64,000 nt of DNA. It comes from Pseudochelatococcus sp050946405. GTDB taxonomy: Bacteria; Pseudomonadota; Alphaproteobacteria; Rhizobiales; Beijerinckiaceae. The notes under the pieces were generated by a model. The model did not search any database and was not told the DNA's origin. It saw nothing but the letters and a program-made list of their open reading frames with translations. This document shows positions 8,338 through 17,498 of this stretch, one piece after another. Numbering within the stretch: the stretch's first letter is position 1; each line of letters opens with the position of its first letter. The stretch is from the NCBI RefSeq assembly GCF_050946405.1, contig NZ_JBMNUS010000013.1:62001-126000 (forward strand). Direction: 5' to 3'. Made by a program: the position numbers and the translations under genes.

Positions 8338-8448
8338 ATGAAAATCCGGAGGTTATGAGAGCGTTTTCATTTTTATGAAAAAACGCTACCATGATGCGCA
8401 TCGGCAAGCAAGTATTTTCATGTTAGTGAAATTATGCTGATATGAAAG
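8338..8448. promoter_or_regulatory. Divergent promoter region with repeated TTTCAT/ATGAAA sites
   Basis: Between the binding-protein gene (minus) and the XRE-cupin gene (plus) the motif ATGAAA or its complement occurs at least five times. Two occurrences are arranged as dyads: AGCGTTTTCAT / ATGAAAAAACGCT (8360-8387) and TTTCA / TGAAA (8416-8431). This clustering suggests operators for the adjacent XRE regulator. The sequence is seen; the regulator link is inferred. Confidence 0.55.
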
Positions 8449-8469
8449 TGCAAAAGAGAGGGAGGCGTC

Positions 8470-9165
8470 GTGTCGGAAGCAAACGAGAAGGATGGCGAGG
8501 CGAGGCACCTTGCTGCGGATCAGGCCATCGGCCAGCGTATTCGCGCCCTGCGCCGCGAGCGTTCGTTGTCGCTGATGGAGCTTGCCGCCCGCACGGGTTA
8601 CTCGGTGGGCTATCTCAGCCAGATCGAGCGGGGGCTGTCGTCGCCGTCGTTGCGCACGATGGTCGCGCTGGGGGAAACCTTTTCGGTCGGGCTTTCCGGG
8701 TTGTTTTCCAGCACCGCCGTGACGCCCGCGGAAGGATCGGGCGATGTCGTCATCCGCCAGGCCGACCGCGGGCGGATGGATTTATGGCGCACCGGCATCG
8801 ACAAGGAAATCCTGACCCGGCCCGACCCGGCCTTCGGCCTGGCGCTCTATCTGATGAAGCTCGCGCCGGGCGGCTTCTCCGGCGAGAAGTTCGTCGCCCA
8901 TCTCGGTGAGGAGGCGGGCCTCGTGCTGGAGGGAACGCTGGAATTGCAGGTCGACAACGAGGCGTGGGAACTCACGGAGGGCGACAGCTTCCAGTTTCTC
9001 AGCATGCGGCCGCACCGCTATCGCAACCCTTCGCAATCGTCGCCGACGCAGGTGTTGTGGACGACCTACACACCGCCCGAGGCGAGAGGCGGCAACGGCG
9101 CCGGCGCGCCGGGAAGCGCGCCCGGAAACCCGCCGGCAGACGGCGACATCGGCAGCGAGGCTTGA
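8470..9165 (+). CDS. XRE family regulator with C-terminal cupin domain
   Basis: A 231-residue regulator. The helix-turn-helix is at about residues 19-75 (IGQRIRALRRERSLSLMELA, then GYLSQIERGLSSPSLRTM). The cupin sensor is at about 130-205 (HLGEEAGLVLEGTLELQVDN, then SFQFLSMRPHRYRNPS). This architecture is that of PuuR-like regulators responding to amines or amino acids. It starts at GTG 8470 behind GAGAGGGAGG. It is transcribed away from the amino-acid ABC operon and overlooks a shared promoter. Two bases after its stop lies the start of the 2-hydroxyacid dehydrogenase. The last ~25 residues are low-complexity Gly/Ala/Pro. Confidence 0.92.
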   Translation: MSEANEKDGEARHLAADQAIGQRIRALRRERSLSLMELAARTGYSVGYLSQIERGLSSPSLRTMVALGETFSVGLSGLFSSTAVTPAEGSGDVVIRQADRGRMDLWRTGIDKEILTRPDPAFGLALYLMKLAPGGFSGEKFVAHLGEEAGLVLEGTLELQVDNEAWELTEGDSFQFLSMRPHRYRNPSQSSPTQVLWTTYTPPEARGGNGAGAPGSAPGNPPADGDIGSEA

Positions 9166-9167
9166 TC

Positions 9168-10094
9168 ATGGCATTTCTCTATCACGCTGATCCATCGCGG
9201 GCGCACAGATGGCGCGAGGTGTTCGCCGCGGAAGCGCCCGACATCCCCTTCTTCAGCGCCGGGGACCGGCACGATCCGGCGGCGATTCGCTATCTGGTGA
9301 TCTGGGAGGCCGAGGGAAATCTGGCGGAGCGCTATCCCGATCTTGAAGTCGTGTTTTCGGCCGGGGCCGGCACGGACCAGTTCACGCCCGCGCATCTGCC
9401 GCCCGAGGTGCCGCTCGTGCGCATGGTCGAGCCCGGACTGGCGGCCGGCATGGCCGAATATGTCTGCGCCGGCGTCCTGCTCCTTCACCGCGATCTGATC
9501 GGCTACATCGCCGATCAGCGGAACGGGCGCTGGAACCCGCGGCCGATCGTGCCGGCGGAGCAGCGGTGCGTCGGCGTCATGGGGCTCGGCGCGCTGGGCA
9601 TGGCCGTCCTCGCGCCGCTGAAGGCGCTCGGCTTTCGGCTTGCCGGATGGAACCGCTCGTCGCGCTCCATCGAGGGCGTCGAGACCTACGCGGGCGCGCA
9701 GGAGCGCGACGCCTTTCTCGCCCGGTGCGACATCCTGGTCTGCCTGCTGCCGCTGACGCCCGAGACGCGCGGCTGCCTGAACGCCGATCTGTTCGCGAGA
9801 CTGCCCGAGGGCGCCGGCATCGTGAACGTGGGGCGCGGCGGCCATCTGGTCGAGGCGGATCTTCTGGCGGCGCTGGATCGCGGGCGGATCGGCGGCGCCG
9901 TTCTCGACGTCTTCGCGCAGGAGCCGCTGCCGCAGGAGCATCGGTTCTGGCATCATCCGCGCGTGTTCCTGACCCCGCACATGGCCAGCATGACGCAGCC
10001 CGAGGGCGGCGCGCGCGCCGTCATCGCCAACATCCGCCGCCATCGCGCCGGCGAGCCGCTGCTCAACCGTGTCGACCGCTCGCGCGGCTATTGA
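9168..10094 (+). CDS. ghrA: Glyoxylate/hydroxypyruvate reductase A-like 2-hydroxyacid dehydrogenase
   Basis: A 308-residue NAD(P)H-dependent D-2-hydroxyacid dehydrogenase, most like GhrA, reducing glyoxylate, hydroxypyruvate or related 2-oxo acids. The Rossmann motif GVMGLGALGMAVL is near residue 140. The catalytic Arg is in VNVGRGGHL, the Glu in DVFAQEPLP and the His in LTPHMAS. ATG 9168 begins two bases after the upstream regulator stop, so the pair is an operon; the longer frame from 8964 runs through the regulator gene and is not used. Substrate choice is inferred from family resemblance. Confidence 0.85.
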   Translation: MAFLYHADPSRAHRWREVFAAEAPDIPFFSAGDRHDPAAIRYLVIWEAEGNLAERYPDLEVVFSAGAGTDQFTPAHLPPEVPLVRMVEPGLAAGMAEYVCAGVLLLHRDLIGYIADQRNGRWNPRPIVPAEQRCVGVMGLGALGMAVLAPLKALGFRLAGWNRSSRSIEGVETYAGAQERDAFLARCDILVCLLPLTPETRGCLNADLFARLPEGAGIVNVGRGGHLVEADLLAALDRGRIGGAVLDVFAQEPLPQEHRFWHHPRVFLTPHMASMTQPEGGARAVIANIRRHRAGEPLLNRVDRSRGY

Positions 10095-10120
10095 GGCGAG
10101 GCATGGGGAACGTCGCCAGC

Positions 10121-11083
10121 TCACGCCTTGCCGCCGACGATGTTCCCCAGCTCCAGCTCGGGGTAGAGCGCATCGACGACGCTGACGTCGTGGCGCAGCT
10201 CGGCGATGATCCAGTCCTGCACGGCGGTGACGATGGGCCGCAGCGGCTTGCGGCGCGAGCGGACGAACTGGCAGCGCCGCTGCGTCGTCGTCACGCGCGT
10301 GCCGGCCGGCACCAGCGCCCGCGTCCGCAGCCAGTGGGCGACGACATTGAGCCAGCCCAGCGCGACGCCCTGCCCGAGCAGCGCCGCCTGCACGACGATG
10401 GCGTAATCGAGGAAATTCATGGAATCGAAGCGCGTCGAATCGGCGCCCTCGCCGGCGAAGAACAGGCTCGACCACGCCGTGTGCCTGTCATCGGGGTCCG
10501 CCAGCATGTCGATGTCGCGGCTGTCGCCGCGATGCCGCAGATGGTTTTCCCGATAATCGGCGTTGCTGATGGGAATCAGGATTTCCGGCATGATGTCGGC
10601 CGCTTCGTGCCGGGGATCGGGCGCGCTCACGAAGCGCATCCCGATGTCGACGTCGTGCACCTCGCCGGCCAGCTCGCCCATGACCAGTTGAAACCGCAGA
10701 TCGACGGTCGGGAAAGTGCGTTTGAAATCCGCCATGCGCGGCATCATCCAGTGCGTCGTGAAGCCCGTCGAGACGGACAACGTCACCGTCTCGATGCCGG
10801 TCTTGTGATCCTCGATCTCGCGCAGCGCATTCTCGATGCCGGAAAAACCGCGCGCGATGGCGTCGAACAGGATGCGCCCCGGCCCCGTCAGCGTCGCGCC
10901 GCCGGCCTGGCGCGCGAACAGCGCGACATCGAGATGTTCCTCCAGCCGCGAGACCATGCGGCTCACCGCGGCGGGGGTGACGTTCAGCTCCTCCGCCGCT
11001 TTCGAGAAGTTGCCGCAGCGCGCTGCGGCCTCGAAAGTGAAGAGGCTGTTCATGGAAGGAAGGCGGCGTCTGAGTTTGTCCAT
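10121..11083 (-). CDS. LysR family transcriptional regulator (GcvA-like)
   Basis: A 320-residue LysR regulator. The N-terminal winged HTH includes FEAAARCGNFSKAAEELNVT and AVSRMVSRLEEHLDVALF, and the effector-binding domain fills residues ~95-300. The ATG at 11083 is chosen; a TTG at 11098 is also in frame. The RRRLPSMNSLFTFEAAAR opening is typical of the GcvA subgroup. It is divergent from the transport/catabolic operon that begins at 11317, with a 233-base shared region, so regulation of that operon is the natural inference. Confidence 0.92.
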   Translation of the reverse strand: MDKLRRRLPSMNSLFTFEAAARCGNFSKAAEELNVTPAAVSRMVSRLEEHLDVALFARQAGGATLTGPGRILFDAIARGFSGIENALREIEDHKTGIETVTLSVSTGFTTHWMMPRMADFKRTFPTVDLRFQLVMGELAGEVHDVDIGMRFVSAPDPRHEAADIMPEILIPISNADYRENHLRHRGDSRDIDMLADPDDRHTAWSSLFFAGEGADSTRFDSMNFLDYAIVVQAALLGQGVALGWLNVVAHWLRTRALVPAGTRVTTTQRRCQFVRSRRKPLRPIVTAVQDWIIAELRHDVSVVDALYPELELGNIVGGKA

Positions 11084-11316
11084 TACATCATGTAACAACG
11101 GAGTGGATTATTTTTCAATTGCCTCGGTGACGGAACTTTGATGAGGTAAGGACAACGAGGCGTTCAACGGCCTTAATTTATAACAAACAAGGGGAGCGCG
11201 GCAGCAGGCGACGACCGGAATATGGTCGAACATGCCGCTTGTTGTGCAGTTTCTTGCTCGTTCTGGTGTCAGTTGCATTTCAATGCTTCTGAACAGGCAA
11301 TCTGTAGTGGGATAGC

Positions 11317-12405
11317 ATGGCGAAACTATCATTCCGGGAGCCCGTTGGCGTATCCGTGCGCTCGGCGACGAAATCTTACGGCGGCTTTCTCGCGCTGGAC
11401 GACGTGAGCCTCGAAGTGGCTCCGGGCGAGTTCGTCTCCATTCTCGGGCCGTCGGGTTCCGGCAAGACGACGTTTCTCGGCATTCTGGGCGGTTTCGTGC
11501 AGCCGACGTCGGGGAGCATCCATCTGGGATCGGTGGATATTACATTCGCGCCGCCGCACAAGCGGGACATCGGCATCGTGTTCCAGAACTACGCGCTGTT
11601 CCCGCACATGAGCGTGGCCGACAACATCACGTTTCCGCTGCGGGCGCGGCATCTGCCGAAGGCGCAATGGGCCGACAAGCTGGAGGCGGCGCTCGCCATG
11701 GTGGAGCTGTCGGGCTACGGCGGACGGCAGATCCACGAGCTTTCGGGCGGGCAGCGTCAGCGCGTGGCGCTGGCGCGGGCGATGATCTTCGAGCCGCGTC
11801 TGATCCTGATGGACGAACCGCTGTCGGCCCTCGACAAGCAGTTGCGCGAGACCATGCAGATCGAGCTGAAGCAGCTCCACAGGAAGCTCGACGCGACCAT
11901 CATCTACGTCACCCACGACCAGCGCGAGGCGCTGACGATGAGCGACCGGATCGCGATCATGAACAAGGGCCGCATCGCCCAGATCGATACGCCCGAACGG
12001 CTGCACGACCGGCCGGCGGATTCCTTCGTCGCGAGCTTCATCGGCGAGGCGACGCTGCTGCCCGTAACCAGGGAGAGCGACGACACCGTCGTGCTCGGCG
12101 ACACGCGCCTGCGTTCCGCGCAGCCCGTGCCGCGCGGCGATCGGCTGTTCCTCGCGGTGCATTCGGAAAAGCTCGTCGTCGCCGGCGAGGAGGGCGGCGA
12201 AACGCCCAACCTGCTGCGCGCGACCGTGACGGATACGCTTTATCAGGGAGAAAGCATCCGTGTCTTCATCAGGCTCGGCAGCGGCGACCAGCTCAGTCTG
12301 CGGCTGCCGAGCAACCATTCCGGCCGGCGGCTTCTGAGGCAGCCCGGCGAATCCATTACGGTTGCGCTGCACCCGGACGACACCGTCGTGGTGCCGCAGG
12401 CGTAA
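11317..12405 (+). CDS. Polyamine-type ABC transporter ATP-binding protein (PotA-like)
   Basis: A 362-residue ATPase with an N-terminal nucleotide-binding domain (Walker A GPSGSGKTT, signature ELSGGQRQRVALARAM, Walker B LILMDEPLSALD, switch VTHDQREALTMSD) and a C-terminal TOBE regulatory domain (~residues 280-355). It is the first gene of a transport/catabolic operon whose binding protein and two permeases sit at 14720-17498. The distance from its partners, with two catabolic genes between, is unusual but all genes are on one strand. Substrate class (polyamine or a related cation) is inferred from family only. Confidence 0.92.
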   Translation: MAKLSFREPVGVSVRSATKSYGGFLALDDVSLEVAPGEFVSILGPSGSGKTTFLGILGGFVQPTSGSIHLGSVDITFAPPHKRDIGIVFQNYALFPHMSVADNITFPLRARHLPKAQWADKLEAALAMVELSGYGGRQIHELSGGQRQRVALARAMIFEPRLILMDEPLSALDKQLRETMQIELKQLHRKLDATIIYVTHDQREALTMSDRIAIMNKGRIAQIDTPERLHDRPADSFVASFIGEATLLPVTRESDDTVVLGDTRLRSAQPVPRGDRLFLAVHSEKLVVAGEEGGETPNLLRATVTDTLYQGESIRVFIRLGSGDQLSLRLPSNHSGRRLLRQPGESITVALHPDDTVVVPQA

Positions 12406-12410
12406 CGCGC

Positions 12411-12442
12411 TTCCGGGGAGGCGCCGCGCCGCCCTCCCGGAA
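12411..12442 (+). terminator. Intercistronic hairpin after the ATPase gene
   Basis: TTCCGGGGAGG pairs with CCCTCCCGGAA with one bulge around a 10-base GC loop, starting 6 bases after the ATPase stop. No T-run follows, so it is more likely an mRNA processing or stabilising element than a full terminator. Confidence 0.4.
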
Positions 12443-12538
12443 CGACAATCGACGAAAGAAGACGAAACTCCGGGCGGGCGGGCGTTCGCCGGCGGCACGC
12501 GCGCATGCGCCCTCGTTCTTGCGGAAAGGCTATCGTAA

Positions 12539-13264
12539 ATGAAAATCACCGATTTCAAGGTCCTGACCTTCGACGTGGTCGGAACGCTGATCGACTTCGA
12601 GACGGGCGTGCTGGAAGCCGTGCGCGCGCTCGGGGGAGACAAGGCCCGGCAGGCGACGGACGACGAGATCTTCCAGCCGTATCTGCGCGGCCGGGCGAAG
12701 TTCTACGGCCGCTCGTCCTCGGCGATGAAGGATGTCTATCTGTCGCTGGCCGCCGAGACCGGATACCGCGCCGACGACGCCACCGCCGACGCCTTCCAGC
12801 TCGCCGTGCTGCGCTGGCCCGCCTTCGCGGATTCGGTCGCGGCGCTGGCCCGCCTGCGCCGCAATTTCCGCCTCGTCGCCATGACGAACGCCGACCGCAC
12901 GGCCTTTTCCGCCTATGCCGAAACGCTCGGCAATCCGTTCCACGACAGCGTGACCTGCGACGACACCGGCTATGCCAAGCCCGCGCCGGAGTTCTTCGCC
13001 TTCAACAAGGGCCGGCAATCGGCCGCCGGCTTCAGGCAGTCCGAGATCCTGCATGTGGCGCAGAGCCAGTATCACGATATCGGCATCGCCCGCGAGCTGG
13101 GCTATGCGACGTGCTGGATCGAGCGCCGGCAGGGCTTGCAGGGCTTCGGCGGCACGCCCGAGCCCAGGGAGGTGACGAAGCCCGACTTCCACTTCTCCAG
13201 CCTGAAGCAGCTCGCCGACGCCGTCGACGCCGAACACGCCCTCGACCGCAAAGTTGCGGCCTGA
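12539..13264 (+). CDS. HAD-superfamily hydrolase (haloacid dehalogenase type II-like)
   Basis: A 241-residue HAD hydrolase. Motif I with the Asp nucleophile is FDVVGTLIDFE, where the usual second Asp of phosphatases is replaced, as in L-2-haloacid dehalogenases. Motif II is LVAMTNADR, motif III Lys is in YAKPAPEFF, and the acidic loop region is ILHVAQSQYHDIGIARELG. The start ATG 12539 follows AAAGG. It could hydrolyse a 2-haloacid or a phosphorylated intermediate; its place inside a transport operon for amine-like substrates gives no unique answer. Confidence 0.85.
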   Translation: MKITDFKVLTFDVVGTLIDFETGVLEAVRALGGDKARQATDDEIFQPYLRGRAKFYGRSSSAMKDVYLSLAAETGYRADDATADAFQLAVLRWPAFADSVAALARLRRNFRLVAMTNADRTAFSAYAETLGNPFHDSVTCDDTGYAKPAPEFFAFNKGRQSAAGFRQSEILHVAQSQYHDIGIARELGYATCWIERRQGLQGFGGTPEPREVTKPDFHFSSLKQLADAVDAEHALDRKVAA

Positions 13265-13287
13265 AGGCCCGAAGCAGGGTGACGATC

Positions 13288-14589
13288 ATGGGCTCCCCAC
13301 CGTTTCCGGATATCCGCTCGCTGTGGCAGGACACCGCCGCCGCCCGGCCCGCCTTCGGGCGGCTGGCGGGAGAGCATCGCTACGACGTGGCGATCGTCGG
13401 CGGCGGCTACACGGGGCTCAGCACCGCGCGCTATCTCGCCCTCGCCGGCTTGCGCCCGATCGTGCTGGAGGCAAGCCGCATCGGGTGGGGGGCGAGCGGC
13501 CGCAACGGCGGCGTCGTTTCCGGCAAGTTCCGCATCAGCTACCCGGACATCGCCGCCCGTTTCGGCACGGAAACCGCGCGGCGGATGCACGACCTCGCGC
13601 TGGAGGCGATCGATCATGTGGGCGAGCTGACGCGGGTCTACGGCATCGCCGCCGCGGATTACCGGCCCAACGGCTCGCTGCGCTGCGCCCACAACGCCGT
13701 GAGCCTCGAGGCGCTGAAGCGCGAAACCCTGTGGCTGCGGCAGGAGCTGGGCGACACCGCCTGTTCCATCCTTTCCGCCGGGGCGGTGGCGGAAGAAACC
13801 GGCTCGCGCGATTTCGTCGGCGGCATGCTCAACACGCATGGCGGCATCGTTCACCCGCTGAATTTCGCCCTCGGACTGGCGGGCGGCCTCAAGGACGCGG
13901 GCGTCATCATCGCCGAGCAATCGCCCGTTACCGGCATTCGCCGCGATGAAAACGGCGTCGTCGTGGAAACGCCGGAAGGCGCGGTCAGGGCGCGCCAGGC
14001 CGTGATCGCCACGGACGGCTATTCCGATCTCACGGCGGCGACGGCGGGCGTGCGCAAGGCGATCATCCCCTTCCGGTCGGCGATGATCGCCACGGAGCCC
14101 CTTGCCGGGACGCCCGGCGAGGGATTGTTGCGGACCGACCGCAGCTACACGGAGACGCGGCGCATGATGCGCTGGTTCCGCAAGTTCGACGGCCGGTTGC
14201 TGTATGGCGGCCGGGGCGCCTTCGGCAAGCAGGATTCGGAGAGCGCCTTCACCGCCCTGCGCAACGCGATGGTGCGCCAGTTCCCGGAGCTCGAATCCGT
14301 GCGGGTCACGCATCGCTGGTCCGGGCTGGTGGCGATGACGCTCGACAGCCTGCCCCATGCGGGCCGGCTCGACGACCGCATCGTGTATTGCCTCGGCTAT
14401 AACGGCACGGGCGTCGCCATGGCCTCCAACATGGGCCGTTACGTCGCGCGCATCGTCACCGGCGAGCGGCCGGATGTCGGCCTCGTGTCGGCGCTGCCGC
14501 TGAAGAACGTGCCGTTCTACACCCTGCGGGAGCCGGCCGTGAGGCTCGTGGCGGGATGGTATCAGTTCCTCGACGCCATCGGCCGCTAG
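13288..14589 (+). CDS. FAD-dependent amine oxidoreductase (DAO family, PuuB-like)
   Basis: A 433-residue paralogue of the flavoprotein at 4381-5676. The FAD fold VAIVGGGYTGLSTARYLAL is at residues ~32-50, followed by GWGASGRNGGVVSG, and the C-terminal contact is YNGTGVAMASNMGRYV. ATG 13288 begins 23 bases after the HAD stop; the longer frame reaching back to 12505 is a shadow of the HAD gene. In operon context it would oxidise the imported amine to an aldehyde that the two aldehyde dehydrogenases downstream could take to an acid. This is inferred from gene order. Confidence 0.9.
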   Translation: MGSPPFPDIRSLWQDTAAARPAFGRLAGEHRYDVAIVGGGYTGLSTARYLALAGLRPIVLEASRIGWGASGRNGGVVSGKFRISYPDIAARFGTETARRMHDLALEAIDHVGELTRVYGIAAADYRPNGSLRCAHNAVSLEALKRETLWLRQELGDTACSILSAGAVAEETGSRDFVGGMLNTHGGIVHPLNFALGLAGGLKDAGVIIAEQSPVTGIRRDENGVVVETPEGAVRARQAVIATDGYSDLTAATAGVRKAIIPFRSAMIATEPLAGTPGEGLLRTDRSYTETRRMMRWFRKFDGRLLYGGRGAFGKQDSESAFTALRNAMVRQFPELESVRVTHRWSGLVAMTLDSLPHAGRLDDRIVYCLGYNGTGVAMASNMGRYVARIVTGERPDVGLVSALPLKNVPFYTLREPAVRLVAGWYQFLDAIGR

Positions 14590-14719
14590 GGTGTGTTCCG
14601 GTTGGCGCGGGAGAAACATGGAGCGTTTCAGGGGAGGCTGCCGAACGAAAAAATATAAAGCGGCTGTCACGACCGTGCGGCCGGCAAATGCATCCGGAAA
14701 AGACCAGAGGAGAATAACG

Positions 14720-15760
14720 ATGATCGTGAAATTTACGCTGCTGACGATGCTGTCTTCCGTCGCCGCCCTCGCGGCCGGGACGGCGAGCGCGCAACAGATA
14801 ACCTTCGTGTCGCAGGGGGGCGCCTATCAGGAGGCCCAGACCAGGGCGATTCTGGACCCCGTGGCGCAGTTGCTCGGCATCACCATCCGGCAGGACAGCT
14901 CGCCCGACGCCTGGCCCGTGATCCGCACCCAGGCGGCGACGGGAAAACCCATCTGGGACGTGATCGACACGCCGACGAAGGATTGCGTCCGGGGCGGCGA
15001 GCAGGGCTTCATCGAGAAGCTGGATTTTTCCCGGATTCCGAATGCCGCCGACCTGCCGGAGCAGTACAAGAGCCCGTATTCCGTCGCTTATGAGTTCTAT
15101 TCGAGCGTTCTCGCCTACAACAAGGACAAGTACGGCGATAACCCGCCGCAGGGCTGGGCGGATTTCTGGAACGTGGAAAAGTTCCCCGGCACCCGCGCCC
15201 TGCGCAATCATCCGCTGGCGACGCTCGAGGCGGCGCTGATCGCCGATGGCGTTGCGCGCGACCAGCTCTATCCGCTGGATGTCGACCGCGCCTTCAGGAA
15301 GCTGGAGCAGATCAAGCCGCATGTCACCGTCTGGTGGACGTCCGGTGCGCAATCGGCCCAGCTTCTAGCCGACGGCGAGGCGGATCTGGTGATGGCGTGG
15401 AACGGCCGCGTGGCGGCCGTGCAGAAGGAAGGCGCGCCGGTGGGCTTCACCTTCGGCGACGGCCTGCTGCAATACACCTCGCTGTGCATCCTGAAGAACG
15501 CGCCGAATCTGGATACGGCGGTTCAATTCGTGAATGCCGCGCTGACGCCCGACATCCAGGCCAATTTCCCGACCTATATCGACTACGGCCCGGCCAATCC
15601 CGCCGCCTACGGCACCGGCAAGATCAGCCCGGAGCGCGCGGCGCAACTGCCGAGCTCTCCCGCGAACACAGCCGTGCAGGCGTTGATCTCCGAAGAATGG
15701 TGGAGCTCGCCGGCGGGCGAGGAGGCGCAGCGGCGCTGGGCCTCGTTCATCCAGCGCTGA
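14720..15760 (+). CDS. Periplasmic substrate-binding protein (PotD/PotF-like)
   Basis: A 346-residue binding protein. The signal peptide is MIVKFTLLTMLSSVAALAAG with cleavage near TASAQQ. Typical polyamine-class blocks follow: ITFVSQGGAYQEAQ, WPVIRTQAATGKPIWDVIDT, AYEFYSSVLAYNKDKYG and NHPLATLEAALIADGV. AGAGGAGA precedes the ATG. It supplies the permeases at 15825 and 16701. A stable hairpin separates it from them, which fits the usual excess of binding protein over membrane components. Confidence 0.92.
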   Translation: MIVKFTLLTMLSSVAALAAGTASAQQITFVSQGGAYQEAQTRAILDPVAQLLGITIRQDSSPDAWPVIRTQAATGKPIWDVIDTPTKDCVRGGEQGFIEKLDFSRIPNAADLPEQYKSPYSVAYEFYSSVLAYNKDKYGDNPPQGWADFWNVEKFPGTRALRNHPLATLEAALIADGVARDQLYPLDVDRAFRKLEQIKPHVTVWWTSGAQSAQLLADGEADLVMAWNGRVAAVQKEGAPVGFTFGDGLLQYTSLCILKNAPNLDTAVQFVNAALTPDIQANFPTYIDYGPANPAAYGTGKISPERAAQLPSSPANTAVQALISEEWWSSPAGEEAQRRWASFIQR

Positions 15761-15770
15761 TCGTCGCCGA

Positions 15771-15794
15771 CGCGGGGCGGCTTGCCGCCCCGCG
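15771..15794 (+). terminator. Stem-loop between binding-protein and permease genes
   Basis: A perfect 10-bp stem (CGCGGGGCGG / CCGCCCCGCG) with a CTTG tetraloop, 10 bases after the binding-protein stop and followed by CCTTTCGCTTCC. It lacks a true T-run, so partial termination or 3'-end stabilisation of the upstream message is more likely than full termination. Confidence 0.6.
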
Positions 15795-15824
15795 CCTTTC
15801 GCTTCCATCGATGGAGGAATAACC

Positions 15825-16697
15825 ATGGCCGCCTGCCCTCCGGGTCCCGCAGTCCTTCATGAGCGGCGCGAACAGCGGCTGACGTTGCTGCTGCTCGCGC
15901 CGGCGCTCGCGGTCGTCGTCTGCCTGCTCGTGCTGCCGCTGCTCTGGCTGGCGTGGCAGTCGATCCGGGGCGACGGCGGCTTCACGCTGGTGAACTACCA
16001 GCGGTTTCTGACCGACGACATCTATCTGATCTCGTTTCTTCAGACCTTTCGGATCGCCGTGACGGTGACGGTCGCGACGCTGCTGCTCGGGTATCCGGTG
16101 GCCTATGCCGCCGCGCTGGCGCCGCGGCAATGGAGCCTGCTCATCCTGGCGGCCGTGGTGCTGCCCTTCTGGACGAGCGTGCTGGTGCGCGCCTATGCCT
16201 GGCTCATCCTGCTGCAAAGGCGCGGCCTCGTGAATTCGGCATTGACCGATCTCGGGTTGATCGACAGCCCGCTGCTGCTCGTCAACAACGAGTTCGGCAC
16301 GGTGCTGGCGACGATACACATCCTGCTGCCGTTCATGGTGCTGCCGCTCTACGCCACCATGCAGAAGATCCCGCGCGAGCTGACGATGGCGGGCGCGAGT
16401 CTCGGCGGCAGCCCCTTCTTCGTCTTCACGCGCGTCTTCCTGCCGCTGTCCCTGCCGGGTGCGATCGCGGGCATGGTGCTGGTGTTCGTGCTGACGCTCG
16501 GTTTCTACATCACGCCGGAACTGCTCGGCGGCGGGCGCACCTTCATGGTGTCGATGCTGGTGTCGCGCAATATCGAACTCTATCACGAATGGGGCGCGGC
16601 CTCGTCCATCAGCATGGTGCTGCTCGCCAGCGTGTTCCTGATCTTCCGTCTGTCGACAAGGCTCGTTCCCTTCGAGCGCATCATGGGTACGAGGTGA
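15825..16697 (+). CDS. ABC transporter permease (PotB-like)
   Basis: A 290-residue inner-membrane permease with about six hydrophobic segments. The first spans LTLLLLAPALAVVVCLLVLP. The EAA loop is IPRELTMAGASLGGSPFFVF. GGAGG at 15813-15817 supports ATG 15825. It is the first of the permease pair, 3 bases before the next gene. Confidence 0.93.
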   Translation: MAACPPGPAVLHERREQRLTLLLLAPALAVVVCLLVLPLLWLAWQSIRGDGGFTLVNYQRFLTDDIYLISFLQTFRIAVTVTVATLLLGYPVAYAAALAPRQWSLLILAAVVLPFWTSVLVRAYAWLILLQRRGLVNSALTDLGLIDSPLLLVNNEFGTVLATIHILLPFMVLPLYATMQKIPRELTMAGASLGGSPFFVFTRVFLPLSLPGAIAGMVLVFVLTLGFYITPELLGGGRTFMVSMLVSRNIELYHEWGAASSISMVLLASVFLIFRLSTRLVPFERIMGTR

Positions 16698-16700
16698 GCC

Positions 16701-17498
16701 ATGATACCCTCCCGTTTCTTCCTCTACGGCTTTGTCGCGCTGGTGCTCGTGTGGCTGATGGTCCCCGTCGTGATCATCGTGCCGATGTCGTTCTCGGATT
16801 CGCGCTTTCTCGCCTTTCCGCCGCCGGCGTGGTCGCTGCGCTGGTACGAGGCCTATCTGGGCAGCGCGGCGTGGATGCAGGCCACGCGCGTGAGCCTCAT
16901 CGTCGCCTTCGCCAGCGCCGTCATCGCCACCGTCATGGGCACCGCCGCCGCCTATGCGCTCAACATGACATCCTCCCGGCTGGTGCGTAACCTGCAAGTG
17001 ATCCTGTTCCTGCCGCTCGTCGTGCCGATCGTCATCACGGCCGTGGGCATCTTCTTCATCTACGCCAACACCGGCCTGCTGGCGACGATGACGGGGCTCA
17101 TCCTCGCCAACGTCATGCTGGGGCTGCCTTATGTGGTGACGTCGGTGCTGGTGGGCCTGCGCAAGTTCGATCCCGTGCAGGAAATGGTGTCGCGCAGCCT
17201 CGGCATGAACAGGTTCCGCACGTTCTTCATCGTGACCCTGCCGCAGATCCGGCCGAGCGTGATTTCCGGCATGCTGTTCGCCTTCATCTCCGCGCTCGAC
17301 GAAACCGTCGTCGCGTTGTTCATCTCCGGCGGCGAATACCAGACGCTGACCAAGCGCATGTTCACCGCCCTGCGGGACGAGATCGACCCGACCATCGCGG
17401 CCATCAGCTCCCTGCTGACGGCGACGTCCTTCATCATGGTGATGCTGCTGTCGCTCAACGCGCGCAGCGCCGGGAACAGGCGGAACGAGGCGGCATGA
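16701..17498 (+). CDS. ABC transporter permease (PotC-like)
   Basis: A 265-residue second permease with about six membrane segments and EAA-loop sequence VQEMVSRSLGMNRFRTFFIV. It would heterodimerise with the 15825-16697 product and couple to the PotA-like ATPase at 11317. Its stop codon overlaps the first ATG of the GMC oxidoreductase gene. Confidence 0.93.
   Translation: MIPSRFFLYGFVALVLVWLMVPVVIIVPMSFSDSRFLAFPPPAWSLRWYEAYLGSAAWMQATRVSLIVAFASAVIATVMGTAAAYALNMTSSRLVRNLQVILFLPLVVPIVITAVGIFFIYANTGLLATMTGLILANVMLGLPYVVTSVLVGLRKFDPVQEMVSRSLGMNRFRTFFIVTLPQIRPSVISGMLFAFISALDETVVALFISGGEYQTLTKRMFTALRDEIDPTIAAISSLLTATSFIMVMLLSLNARSAGNRRNEAA

Noticed and set aside
12505..13287. Extension of the FAD oxidoreductase frame upstream through the HAD gene
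   Set aside because: The extra residues are an out-of-frame reading of the HAD hydrolase, which has clear motifs and its own start at 12539.
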